A stretch of 64,000 nt of DNA from Flavicella sp964230805 (lineage in GTDB: Bacteria > Bacteroidota > Bacteroidia > Flavobacteriales > Flavobacteriaceae), in NCBI GenBank assembly GCA_964230805.1, contig CAXRIA010000043.1:1-64000 (forward strand), in the 5' to 3' direction. A program made the position numbers and the translations under genes. Every line of letters starts with the position of its first letter. Position 1 is the first letter of the stretch. A model generated the notes under the pieces. It had not been told where the DNA came from. It ran no database searches and saw nothing but the letters and a program-made list of their open reading frames with translations. Shown piece by piece: positions 52,272-60,893 of this stretch.

Positions 52272-52287
52272 CAACAATAAACAAAAT
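52250..52287. promoter_or_regulatory. Candidate CarH operator overlapping the promoter
   Basis: A perfect 10-bp inverted repeat, ATTTTGTTTA (52250-52259) and TAAACAAAAT (52278-52287), spaced 18 bases apart, brackets the -33 element. A regulator bound here would block the operon promoter. The CarH-like protein of the operon is the obvious candidate, but only position supports it. Confidence 0.5.
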
Positions 52288-53120
52288 TAAATTTCAAAAA
52301 AAGTATATGTAACGAACTGACAAATAGGAATGGATTCCACCCAAAAAGAAGCGTAAAAAGGTGACTGTTTTTGCGAGGCCCACAACAACGAAACAAATAA
52401 TAACAAAATCCCTAAAAACAGCAGTGGAAAAATAGCACGTTCCAAAAAGAAATAGGACAATACGACCATCAAAATTAGGGTCAAAACACCTAAAATTTTT
52501 GTTCCCTTGACACCAAGAAGTTGCGGTATGGTTTTCATTTCATGCGAATCAAAATCAATATCACGCAGATCAAAAGGCAATGTCCAAACGAATACAAATA
52601 AAAATTGATAAACAAAGTAAATCCACGAAACCCGATCCATCGGCGTAGCGCAATTCAAAAATGGCAAAATAACGGAGACTCCGGACCAAGTGAAAGCAAT
52701 GCTGAAAATTTTAATAAAAGGAAGATTTCGCAAAGTTCGGTACGAAATGCCATGACGGAACACCGGAGCCATATAGCAGGCAACAATAAAAACCAGAGGC
52801 ATTAAAAAAAGAAAGGCAGAAAACTTTAAAAAGGAACCAAAGAACAACAAACCTAAAAAACTGAGACCTGTCACAACAAACACCTTTCCTTTGTTATTCT
52901 CAAACCAAACCATCAAACTTTTCTTTAACGCATGATTCTTGTATTTAAGAAACCGAATCACATTGTATGAAAAAATCGTAGAAAACCCTGCAAAAATTGA
53001 CAATTCTAAAACAGCTAGGCTAAAAATTTCACCCGTAATCAAAACCATACACAATGCGACCAAAGCCACGTGTATATGCGCATTGACATAAAAAACTCCT
53101 ATTTTTTTAAAAAATGACAC
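52287..53120 (-). CDS. UbiA-like membrane protein with a degenerate first active-site motif
   Basis: About 277 residues with eight or so hydrophobic helices. The second Asp-rich motif of UbiA prenyltransferases is present (FDLRDIDFDSHEMKTIPQLL), but the first (NDxxDxxxD) appears only as NVIRFLKYKNH, without Asp. GTG at 53120 is chosen because a promoter box (53125-53132) covers the in-frame TTG at 53138. It lies just upstream of the light-response operon on the same strand and ends within the operon's inverted repeat. A role in isoprenoid or carotenoid modification is a guess. Confidence 0.65.
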   Translation of the reverse strand: MSFFKKIGVFYVNAHIHVALVALCMVLITGEIFSLAVLELSIFAGFSTIFSYNVIRFLKYKNHALKKSLMVWFENNKGKVFVVTGLSFLGLLFFGSFLKFSAFLFLMPLVFIVACYMAPVFRHGISYRTLRNLPFIKIFSIAFTWSGVSVILPFLNCATPMDRVSWIYFVYQFLFVFVWTLPFDLRDIDFDSHEMKTIPQLLGVKGTKILGVLTLILMVVLSYFFLERAIFPLLFLGILLLFVSLLWASQKQSPFYASFWVESIPICQFVTYTFFEI

Positions 53121-53124
53121 CCTA

Positions 53125-53132
53125 CAAAAATA
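53125..53132 (-). promoter_or_regulatory. -7 promoter box of the UbiA-like gene
   Basis: The minus strand reads TATTTTTG (TAnnTTTG), 4 bases before GTG at 53120, suggesting a nearly leaderless mRNA. Confidence 0.5.
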
Positions 53133-53230
53133 AGGCAATAATACCTACATAAAACAGGAATTGTTCATAACCTTTTCAATCCGGTTGATAATTTTCAAAT
53201 TTGATTTCCATGACTCCTGAGTTTTATAAT

Positions 53231-53238
53231 TAATTTTG
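53231..53238 (+). promoter_or_regulatory. -7 promoter box of gcvP
   Basis: TAATTTTG matches TAnnTTTG, 29 bases before the ATG at 53268. No glycine-riboswitch-like structure is recognisable in the short leader. Confidence 0.5.
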
Positions 53239-53267
53239 TTTTTTTTATTGAATTAACCCCTGTTAGA

Positions 53268-56114
53268 ATGAAAACAGACTCTTTTGAATTAAGACACATC
53301 GGCCCCTCAAAAAGTGAAGTTGAAAAAATGTTGTCAACAGTTGGTGTTGCTTCCTTTGATGAATTGATTGCAAAAACAGTTCCCTCCGATATACGCTTGA
53401 CACAAGACTTGAATTTGGACGCTGCCATGAGTGAACAAGAGTATTTATCACACATACATACCTTGTCTCTCCAGAATAAGTTGTTCAAAAATTATATTGG
53501 ATTGGGATACCACCCTGCAATTATACCAGGTGTAATTCAAAGAAATATTCTTGAAAATCCAGGCTGGTACACTGCCTACACTCCTTACCAAGCAGAGATA
53601 GCCCAAGGACGATTGGAGGCTCTTTTGAATTTTCAAACCATGGTCACAGAATTGACAGGAATGGAACTTGCAAATGCATCGCTCTTAGACGAAGGAACCG
53701 CGGCGGCCGAGGCCATGATTATGTTATTCAACACACGCACGAGAAATCAGAAAAAAAACAATGCCTTGCATTTTTTTGTTTCAGACACTGTTTTTCCACA
53801 AACGCTAGACATCCTAAAAACACGTGCCACACCCTTGGGAATAGAACTCGTTGTTGGGAATCACAATGAATTCAAATTGTCCGAAAATTTCTTCGGGGCA
53901 CTGTTGCAATATCCCGCACAAAATGGAGAAGTGATGGATTATGCACATTTCGTAGAAAAGGCTCATGAAAAGGAGGTGCGAGTGAGCGTTGCTGCTGATT
54001 TATTAAGCCTCGTTATCCTAACACCCCCCGGCGAATGGGGTGCTGATATTGTTATTGGAACGACCCAACGTTTCGGAATCCCGATGGGGTATGGAGGACC
54101 ACACGCAGCTTATTTTGCAACCAAAGAAATTTACAAAAGAAATATTCCGGGACGTATTATTGGCGTCTCCAAAGATTTGGATGGCAATCGAGCATTGCGT
54201 ATGGCGCTCCAAACCAGAGAACAACATATCAGAAGAGAAAAAGCAACCTCTAACATTTGTACCGCACAAGTTTTACTCGCGGTTATGGCAGGGATGTATG
54301 GTGTTTTTCATGGTCCAAAAGGTTTGCAATACATTGCCAACAGAATTCACCAATTAGCCTATACTTTGCACCGTGAACTGACAACCTTGGGAATCCTTCA
54401 AACAAACCAGATCTTTTTTGACACCTTAGACGTTGTTGTTTCAGACGTCGACAAAGTAAAACGGAATGCAGAATTATGCCATGTAAATTTTTATTACACA
54501 GAACAAAAAACCATTCGCATCGCACTGAATGAAACAACCACGTTAAAAGACATCAATGAAATCGTAAAAATTATTGCGAATGCAGAAGGAAAGAGTTTTA
54601 ATGAAATAACTTTTATCGATCCACAGCTTACCATTCCTCAAAATCTATCAAGAAAGACATCTTTCCTACAAAACCCTGTGTTTAATCGTTATCATTCGGA
54701 AACTGAAATGATGCGTTACATAAAAAAACTTGAACGAAAGGACTTATCACTGAACCATTCAATGATTTCCCTCGGTTCTTGTACCATGAAACTGAATGCT
54801 GCCTCAGAAATGTTTCCGCTGTCATGGGCCAATTGGGCAAATATACACCCTTTTGCTCCTATTGAACAAGCCGATGGCTATCAAGAAATTTTTAGACAAT
54901 TAGAATCCGATCTCAACGAAATTACCGGTTTTCACGCCACATCACTTCAACCCAATTCAGGAGCTCAGGGCGAGTACGCTGGACTTATGGTCATCAAAGC
55001 TTACCACGAATCAAGGGGAGATATGCATCGAAATATCTGTCTGATTCCCTCTTCCGCACACGGAACCAATCCAGCATCTGCCGTAATGGCTGGAATGAAA
55101 GTGATTGTCACTAAGGCTACGCCAGAAGGAAATATTGATTATGAGGATCTCAAGAAAAAAACACTCCTCTACAAAGATACTTTAGCAGCCTTGATGATTA
55201 CCTATCCTTCAACACATGGTGTTTTTGAAAGTGGAATCAAAGAAATAACCAAACTTATTCACGACAATGGTGGGCAAGTTTACATGGATGGTGCCAACAT
55301 GAACGCTCAAGTGGGCTTGACAAATCCAGCAGCCATTGGGGCTGATGTTTGTCACTTAAATCTGCACAAAACTTTTGCCATTCCCCATGGAGGAGGTGGC
55401 CCTGGCGTAGGGCCTATTTGCGTAGTTGAGCACTTGGCTCCCTTTTTACCCTCAAATCCAATCATTACCACAGGAGGAAACGCCCCAATCACCTCAATCT
55501 CCTCTGCTCCTTGGGGATCCGCATTGGTTTTACTCATATCGTACGGTTACATAAAAATGCTAGGAGCCAAAGGATTAAAAGCGTCCACAGAAAATGCAAT
55601 TTTAAATGCCAATTATATCAAAACAAAATTGGAAAAAGAATACACCATTTTATACACAGGAGAAAATGGTTTTTGCGCACATGAAATGATTGTAGATTTT
55701 AGAGGTTTTAAACAACAAGGTATCGAAGTTGTAGACATCGCGAAACGACTTATGGATTACGGATACCACGCACCAACGGTTTCCTTCCCTGTATCAGGAA
55801 CCTTAATGATTGAGCCCACGGAGAGTGAAAGCAAACAAGAATTGGATACATTTATCCAAGCCATGTTATCAATCAAAAATGAAATTGATGCACAAGAAAT
55901 GCACGACGAGCATTCTATTCTGAAAAACGCACCACATACACAGACCATGGCAACCCACGACACTTGGAATTTCTCGTATTCAAGAAAACAAGCTGTCTTT
56001 CCAATGGAGTCTTGTTACGATAACAAGTTTTGGCCTACCGTGCGACGAGTGGATGATGCCTTTGGTGACAGAAACTTAAATTGTTCGTGTAACCCTATAG
56101 AAGACTACATGTAA
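53268..56114 (+). CDS. gcvP: Glycine dehydrogenase (decarboxylating), P-protein
   Basis: The 948-residue single-chain P-protein of the glycine cleavage system decarboxylates glycine and passes the aminomethyl group to lipoyl-H protein. The PLP lysine is Lys701 in LNLHKTFAIPHGGGGPG; RHIGPSKSEVEKML at the N-terminus and SLGSCTMKLNA in the second half are characteristic. Both halves are fused as in E. coli rather than split. gcvT and gcvH are not in the window. Confidence 0.95.
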   Translation: MKTDSFELRHIGPSKSEVEKMLSTVGVASFDELIAKTVPSDIRLTQDLNLDAAMSEQEYLSHIHTLSLQNKLFKNYIGLGYHPAIIPGVIQRNILENPGWYTAYTPYQAEIAQGRLEALLNFQTMVTELTGMELANASLLDEGTAAAEAMIMLFNTRTRNQKKNNALHFFVSDTVFPQTLDILKTRATPLGIELVVGNHNEFKLSENFFGALLQYPAQNGEVMDYAHFVEKAHEKEVRVSVAADLLSLVILTPPGEWGADIVIGTTQRFGIPMGYGGPHAAYFATKEIYKRNIPGRIIGVSKDLDGNRALRMALQTREQHIRREKATSNICTAQVLLAVMAGMYGVFHGPKGLQYIANRIHQLAYTLHRELTTLGILQTNQIFFDTLDVVVSDVDKVKRNAELCHVNFYYTEQKTIRIALNETTTLKDINEIVKIIANAEGKSFNEITFIDPQLTIPQNLSRKTSFLQNPVFNRYHSETEMMRYIKKLERKDLSLNHSMISLGSCTMKLNAASEMFPLSWANWANIHPFAPIEQADGYQEIFRQLESDLNEITGFHATSLQPNSGAQGEYAGLMVIKAYHESRGDMHRNICLIPSSAHGTNPASAVMAGMKVIVTKATPEGNIDYEDLKKKTLLYKDTLAALMITYPSTHGVFESGIKEITKLIHDNGGQVYMDGANMNAQVGLTNPAAIGADVCHLNLHKTFAIPHGGGGPGVGPICVVEHLAPFLPSNPIITTGGNAPITSISSAPWGSALVLLISYGYIKMLGAKGLKASTENAILNANYIKTKLEKEYTILYTGENGFCAHEMIVDFRGFKQQGIEVVDIAKRLMDYGYHAPTVSFPVSGTLMIEPTESESKQELDTFIQAMLSIKNEIDAQEMHDEHSILKNAPHTQTMATHDTWNFSYSRKQAVFPMESCYDNKFWPTVRRVDDAFGDRNLNCSCNPIEDYM

Positions 56115-56349
56115 AATAGCAAAATAAGAAATTGTTTTTGATCGAAAAATAGTCTGAACTTTAGGTAGAGCAATGATCTTTTTTTAAAATTCATAAAAAA
56201 ACTTTCAGAAATTAGTGATATTAGAAAAAAGTTCGTGTAAACATATCGGGTTTGTTTATTTTTTTATTTAAAAATTATGATTATGAAAGTTCGACTGCTG
56301 TATTCGAAAAAAAGTCCCTATTTTCCTTAATTATGTATCTGTAAAATGT
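56115..56349. other. Intergenic stretch between gcvP and pdhA
   Basis: AT-rich DNA without a gene or clear terminator hairpin. The pdhA promoter begins at its right edge. Confidence 0.5.
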
Positions 56350-56357
56350 TATTTTTG
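56350..56357 (+). promoter_or_regulatory. -7 promoter box of pdhA
   Basis: TATTTTTG (TAnnTTTG), 33 bases before the ATG at 56391; it overlaps the in-frame ATG at 56346, which is therefore not the start. Confidence 0.55.
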
Positions 56358-56390
56358 CGGTCATACTTTGCATATTTATTAAAATACATC

Positions 56391-57389
56391 ATGAAAGAAA
56401 TTACAAAAGAAACCTACATTAATTGGTACGAAGACATGTTGTTCTGGAGAAAGTTTGAAGACAAACTTGCTGCTGTTTATATCCAACAAAAAGTGAGAGG
56501 TTTTTTACACTTATACAATGGTCAAGAAGCCATCCTAGCAGGTGCATTGCATGTGATGGACTTGTCAAAAGACAAAATGATCACTGCGTATCGAAACCAT
56601 GTACAACCCATTGGAATGGGTGTTGACCCGAAAAGAGTAATGGCCGAATTGTATGGAAAGGTGACTGGAACTTCTCATGGTATGGGAGGATCCATGCATA
56701 TTTTTTCAAAAGAACACGGTTTCTATGGTGGTCACGGTATTGTGGGAGGACAAATTCCTTTAGGAGCTGGAATGGCTTTCGGAGACAAATACCACAATAC
56801 AGGAGGCGTTACCATTTGTTGTTTTGGTGACGGTGCTGCCAGACAAGGATCTTTGCATGAAACTTTCAACATGGCCATGCTTTGGAAACTTCCAGTGGTT
56901 TTTGTTGTCGAAAACAATGGTTATGCCATGGGTACATCGGTAGAACGAACTGCCAACCATGATGATATTTGGAAACTTGGATTGGGATACGAAATGCCTT
57001 CAGGCCCTGTAGACGCCATGAATCCAGTAAAAGTTGCTGAAGCCATGCACGAAGCTATGGAAAGAGCTCGTAAGGGAGAAGGACCTACCTTCTTAGAAAT
57101 GAAAACATACCGCTACCGAGGACACTCTATGTCGGATGCCCAACATTACAGAACCAAAGACGAAGTAGCTGAATACAAAAAAATTGACCCAATCACGCAG
57201 GTATTAAATATCATTAAAGAAAACAATTACCTAAGTGAGGACGAAATCAAGGCAATTGACAAACGAGTGAAGGACAAAGTTTCAGAATGCGAAAAATTTG
57301 CAGACGAATCTCCTTACCCAGAAGTAAATCAATTGTACGATGTGGTTTATGAACAAGAAGATTATCCTTTTATCAAGACGTCAAAATAA
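56391..57389 (+). CDS. pdhA: Pyruvate dehydrogenase E1 component, alpha subunit
   Basis: The 332-residue E1-alpha subunit decarboxylates pyruvate with thiamine diphosphate. The ThDP motif runs from CFGDGAARQGSLHETFNMA to VVENN, and YRYRGHSMSDAQHYRTKDE is the phosphorylation-loop equivalent. The start at 56391 is supported by the promoter box. It is followed 81 bases later by pdhC. The E1-beta gene is not beside it, unlike in many operons. Confidence 0.93.
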   Translation: MKEITKETYINWYEDMLFWRKFEDKLAAVYIQQKVRGFLHLYNGQEAILAGALHVMDLSKDKMITAYRNHVQPIGMGVDPKRVMAELYGKVTGTSHGMGGSMHIFSKEHGFYGGHGIVGGQIPLGAGMAFGDKYHNTGGVTICCFGDGAARQGSLHETFNMAMLWKLPVVFVVENNGYAMGTSVERTANHDDIWKLGLGYEMPSGPVDAMNPVKVAEAMHEAMERARKGEGPTFLEMKTYRYRGHSMSDAQHYRTKDEVAEYKKIDPITQVLNIIKENNYLSEDEIKAIDKRVKDKVSECEKFADESPYPEVNQLYDVVYEQEDYPFIKTSK

Positions 57390-57470
57390 AAAATACAGTT
57401 GCCGTGTTTCAAATTGGTCATCACACCAATCATGATTCCAGGTAACAGACAATAATAACGAAAATACACT

Positions 57471-59129
57471 ATGGCACAAATTATTACAATGCCCCGTTTG
57501 AGTGATACCATGACTGAAGGTGTCGTTGCGAAATGGTTGAAAACTGTTGGTGAAAAAATCGAAGAAGGTGATATCCTTGCTGAAATTGAGACTGACAAAG
57601 CCACCATGGAGTTTGAATCCTTTAATGAAGGAACGCTCTTACATATTGGCTTGCAAGAAGGAGAAACTGCTCCTGTAGACGCTTTGCTTGCGATTATCGG
57701 TGAAGAAGGAGAAGATTTTTCAGCCCTTTTGAACGGAGATAGCACACCACCCGTAAGTAATGAAGAACCCGCCGCTCAAGCTACAGAAGAAGTGGCTGAA
57801 AAGGCTGCGGATACTCCCTCAGAAACCACAAGTTTGGAAATTCCAGACAATGTAACTGTCGTAACAATGCCTCGTTTGAGCGACACCATGACTGACGGTA
57901 CCGTAGCTTCATGGTTGAAAAATGTTGGCGACGAAGTGTCGGAAGGAGATATTTTGGCTGAGATCGAAACAGACAAAGCGACCATGGAATTTGAATCCTT
58001 TAACGAAGGAACACTTTTGTATGTAGGTTTGCAAGAAGGTGAAACCGCTCCAGTAGATTCCCTACTGGCGATTATAGGTGAAGCAGGAACCGATGTTTCT
58101 GCCGTTGTCGCTGGATTTGGCACAACAACAACTGAAAAAGAAACACCAAAAGCAGAAGTCGCTCCAGAAAAACCGGAAGCACCGGCACCAAGTGCACCAA
58201 AAACAGCTCCTAAAAAAGAAACCACGAAAGTGGCTCCTAAAAAAGTGAGTGCTATTGCCTCTGAAAATGGTAGAATTATTGCTTCTCCACTGGCAAAAGC
58301 ATTGGCAGAAGAAAAAGGAATCAACCTAGCGAAAGTAACCGGAACTGGTGAAGGTGGACGCATTGTAAAAACCGATGTTGAAAACTTTAGCGATACGATC
58401 ATTACTGAAGCACCTGCAGCACCTGCAGCAGCGATTCCTGTTGGAGAAGTGAGTCAAACAGAGGTTAAGAATTCACAAATGCGAAAAGCCATTGTGAGAG
58501 CCTTGGACAACTCACAAACAACGGCAGTAAACTTTACCATCAGCATGGACATTGACATGGATCAAGCCATTGCTTCTCGTAAAGAAATCAATGCACTGCC
58601 AGACACCAAAGTGTCTTTCAACGACCTTGTTGTGAAAGCCTGTGCTATGGCATTGAAATCACATCCGCAAATTAATACGGAATGGACAGATGAACAAACC
58701 ATTTACAACAATCATATTTCAATTGGCGTAGCCGTTGCTATTGAAGACGGATTGGTAGTCCCTGTAATTCCTTTTACAGACACCAAGAGCTTGACTCAAA
58801 TTGGTGCAGAAGTGAAAGATTTGGCCATCAAAGCAAAGAACAAAAAGCTAACGCCTGCTGAAATGTCAGGATCTACATTTACAGTTTCCAATTTAGGAAT
58901 GTTTGGCGTAGACAACTTTACTTCAATCATCAACCAACCGAATTCCGCTATATTGTCAGTAGGCGGTATCAAACAAAAGCCTGTTGTGAAAAACGGTGAA
59001 ATCGCAGTAGGTAATGTGATGAATATTACCTTAGCTTGTGATCATAGAACGATCGATGGCGCGGTTGGAGCAGCCTTTATGAATACTGTGAAACAATACA
59101 TCGAAAATCCGGTTACCATGCTTGCGTAA
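57471..59129 (+). CDS. pdhC: Pyruvate dehydrogenase E2, dihydrolipoamide acetyltransferase
   Basis: The 552-residue E2 core has two N-terminal lipoyl domains (about 2-78 and 128-204) with lipoylated Lys43 and Lys169 in ETDKATMEFES, Ala/Pro/Lys-rich linkers, a peripheral-subunit-binding domain (about 262-300, SPLAKALAEEKGINLAKV) and the catalytic domain ending in DHRTIDG (His525, Asp529). The two lipoyl domains share long identical stretches, indicating internal duplication. It ends at a strong terminator facing ychF. Confidence 0.93.
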   Translation: MAQIITMPRLSDTMTEGVVAKWLKTVGEKIEEGDILAEIETDKATMEFESFNEGTLLHIGLQEGETAPVDALLAIIGEEGEDFSALLNGDSTPPVSNEEPAAQATEEVAEKAADTPSETTSLEIPDNVTVVTMPRLSDTMTDGTVASWLKNVGDEVSEGDILAEIETDKATMEFESFNEGTLLYVGLQEGETAPVDSLLAIIGEAGTDVSAVVAGFGTTTTEKETPKAEVAPEKPEAPAPSAPKTAPKKETTKVAPKKVSAIASENGRIIASPLAKALAEEKGINLAKVTGTGEGGRIVKTDVENFSDTIITEAPAAPAAAIPVGEVSQTEVKNSQMRKAIVRALDNSQTTAVNFTISMDIDMDQAIASRKEINALPDTKVSFNDLVVKACAMALKSHPQINTEWTDEQTIYNNHISIGVAVAIEDGLVVPVIPFTDTKSLTQIGAEVKDLAIKAKNKKLTPAEMSGSTFTVSNLGMFGVDNFTSIINQPNSAILSVGGIKQKPVVKNGEIAVGNVMNITLACDHRTIDGAVGAAFMNTVKQYIENPVTMLA

Positions 59130-59147
59130 CGGTGGATATCAAACCCT

Positions 59148-59184
59148 AAAAAAGCCTTTGTAAAAATTACAAAGGCTTTTTTTT
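59148..59184. terminator. Bidirectional terminator between pdhC and ychF
   Basis: A perfect 16-bp stem (AAAAAAGCCTTTGTAA with TTACAAAGGCTTTTTT) with a 3-base loop has A/T tracts at both ends, so it can end both convergent transcripts. Confidence 0.9.
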
Positions 59185-59229
59185 ATTTCTCAAAGCAAAC
59201 GATAGGCAAATAAAATTGCTCTTTCTTAC

Positions 59230-60321
59230 TTATACATTGAATCTAAAATTCATAATATCACCGTCAGCAACCACGTAATCCTTCCCTTCTACTCCTAATT
59301 TCCCTGCTTCTTTTATTTTTACTTCGGTACCATAGGCAATATAATCATCGTATTTTATGACTTCCGCGCGAATAAATCCTTTTTCAAAATCCGAGTGAAT
59401 TACCCCCGCCGCTTGCGGTGCTGTGTCTCCGATATTTATCGTCCAAGCTCTCACCTCCTTTACACCCACCGTAAAATAGGTTTGTAAATTTAATAATTTG
59501 TATGCTGCACGGATCAGCTTTGCCGAACCTGGTTCTGTCAAGCCAATATCTTCTAAGAAAATTTGACGCTCTTCGTAATCGTCTAGTTCTGTAATATCCG
59601 CTTCCGTCCCCACAGCCAAGACAATAATTTCAGCAGCCTCATCTTTTACGGCTGCTCTCACGGATTCTACATACCCATTTCCGTTCACCGCAGCAGCCTC
59701 ATCTACATTACATACATACATGACAGGTTTGTCCGTTATAAACTGCATCGGTTTTACAAATTCTCTTTCTTTCTCGGTAAAATCTATCGTTCGAACGGAT
59801 TTTCCAGCGAGTAAAGTTTCTTGAATTCGCAACAAAATATCCAACTCTGCTTGGGCCTCCTTGTTTCCTGTTTTGGCGTTTCTTTTTACACGCTCTATGC
59901 GTTTTTCGGTGGTCTCTAAATCCTTCAGCTGCAACTCAATATCAATTGTTTCCTTGTCTCGTACTGGATCTACAGAAGCGTCGACGTGTACAATATTGTC
60001 GTTATCAAAACAACGCAACACATGAATGATGGCATCTGTTTCACGTATATTTCCTAGAAATTGGTTGCCGAGACCTTCCCCTTTACTCGCGCCCTTGACA
60101 AGACCTGCGATATCTACAATCTCCACGGTTGCTGGCACCACACGCTCTGGATTCACCATACTTTCAAGTTTTGCTACTCTAGCATCTGGAACATTGACCA
60201 CACCAATATTGGGTTCGATGGTACAAAAAGGAAAATTGGCACTTTGTGCTTTGGCATTTGACAAACAGTTAAAAAGGGTTGATTTCCCTACATTAGGCAA
60301 TCCTACAATTCCGGCTTTCAT
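59230..60321 (-). CDS. ychF: Redox-regulated ATPase YchF (OLA1 family)
   Basis: The 363-residue Obg-family protein has the P-loop GLPNVGKS (7-14), DIAGLVKGASKGEGLGNQFL (switch II/G3), and a C-terminal TGS domain ending in DGDIMNFRFNV. YchF/OLA1 prefers ATP, binds ribosomes and affects oxidative stress responses. The ATG at 60321 follows a promoter box; the longer frame upstream is not used. Confidence 0.93.
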   Translation of the reverse strand: MKAGIVGLPNVGKSTLFNCLSNAKAQSANFPFCTIEPNIGVVNVPDARVAKLESMVNPERVVPATVEIVDIAGLVKGASKGEGLGNQFLGNIRETDAIIHVLRCFDNDNIVHVDASVDPVRDKETIDIELQLKDLETTEKRIERVKRNAKTGNKEAQAELDILLRIQETLLAGKSVRTIDFTEKEREFVKPMQFITDKPVMYVCNVDEAAAVNGNGYVESVRAAVKDEAAEIIVLAVGTEADITELDDYEERQIFLEDIGLTEPGSAKLIRAAYKLLNLQTYFTVGVKEVRAWTINIGDTAPQAAGVIHSDFEKGFIRAEVIKYDDYIAYGTEVKIKEAGKLGVEGKDYVVADGDIMNFRFNV

Positions 60322-60350
60322 GAAAATATCTTTTTTAGAAAATTTGAATG

Positions 60351-60358
60351 CAAATATA
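60351..60358 (-). promoter_or_regulatory. -7 promoter box of ychF
   Basis: The minus strand reads TATATTTG (TAnnTTTG), 29 bases before the ATG at 60321; it fixes the start within the longer frame. Confidence 0.55.
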
Positions 60359-60396
60359 GTGTTTATTTCATTTTTGGGTTTGAAACTCAAGAACAA

Positions 60397-60432
60397 AAAA
60401 AAGCGTTTCAAAAAGTATTGAAACGCTTTTTT
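60397..60432 (-). terminator. Intrinsic terminator after the ferredoxin gene
   Basis: AAAAAAGCGTTTCAA and TTGAAACGCTTTTTT form a 15-bp stem with a 6-base loop, 20 bases after the ferredoxin stop on the minus strand, and end in a U-tract on that strand. Confidence 0.85.
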
Positions 60433-60452
60433 ATTTATTTTTTGAAAAAAAA

Positions 60453-60803
60453 TTATTCCCCGTGCATAAAGGCTTTTTTTCCTAACAATTCCTCTTCTGT
60501 TTCTACCACATCTTCATCAGGCACACAACAATCAACAGGACAAACCGCGGCACATTGAGGCTCATCGTGAAAACCTTTACACTCGGTACATTTGTCAGGC
60601 ACAATATAGTACACTTCGTCATCTATTGCTTCTTGATCTTCCTCCGCATTTGCTTTTTTTCCATCAGGCAAAACGATGTCTCCTGATAACTCTGTACCAT
60701 CAGCATAACGCCAATCCTCAGCGCCTTCGTAAATCGCGTTGTTTGGGCATTCTGGCTCACATGCGCCACAATTGATACATTCGTCTGTTATTATAATTGC
60801 CAT
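60453..60803 (-). CDS. Two-[4Fe-4S] ferredoxin
   Basis: The 116-residue ferredoxin has Cys9, 12, 15 and 19 (CINCGACEPECP) and Cys72, 75, 84 and 88 (CTECKGFHDEPQCAAVC), enough for two [4Fe-4S] clusters; an acidic insert of about 40 residues separates them. An extra CC pair follows at 92-93. It is a low-potential electron carrier; no partner oxidoreductase is adjacent. It stands alone between its promoter and terminator. Confidence 0.9.
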   Translation of the reverse strand: MAIIITDECINCGACEPECPNNAIYEGAEDWRYADGTELSGDIVLPDGKKANAEEDQEAIDDEVYYIVPDKCTECKGFHDEPQCAAVCPVDCCVPDEDVVETEEELLGKKAFMHGE

Positions 60804-60831
60804 ACTTGTTTTTTCTAATAATTATCGATTA

Positions 60832-60839
60832 CAAAAGTA
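60832..60839 (-). promoter_or_regulatory. -7 promoter box of the ferredoxin gene
   Basis: The minus strand reads TACTTTTG (TAnnTTTG), 28 bases before the ATG at 60803. Confidence 0.5.
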
Positions 60840-60893
60840 GGAAAAAGTTTCCCAAAAGACTTTACTTTAAAAAAAAATATTTGCGTTGTTTCT

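Noticed and set aside
50436..52287. Cobalamin riboswitch for the CarH-like gene
   Set aside because: No B12-box-like sequence or extended leader exists; the gene is internal to an operon with 3-base spacing.
53139..53267. Glycine riboswitch upstream of gcvP
   Set aside because: The leader after the promoter box is only about 25 bases, too short for the aptamer, and no conserved core is seen.
57776..58402. 208-residue minus-strand frame
   Set aside because: It is antisense to the pdhC linker and lipoyl repeats and has a biased composition.
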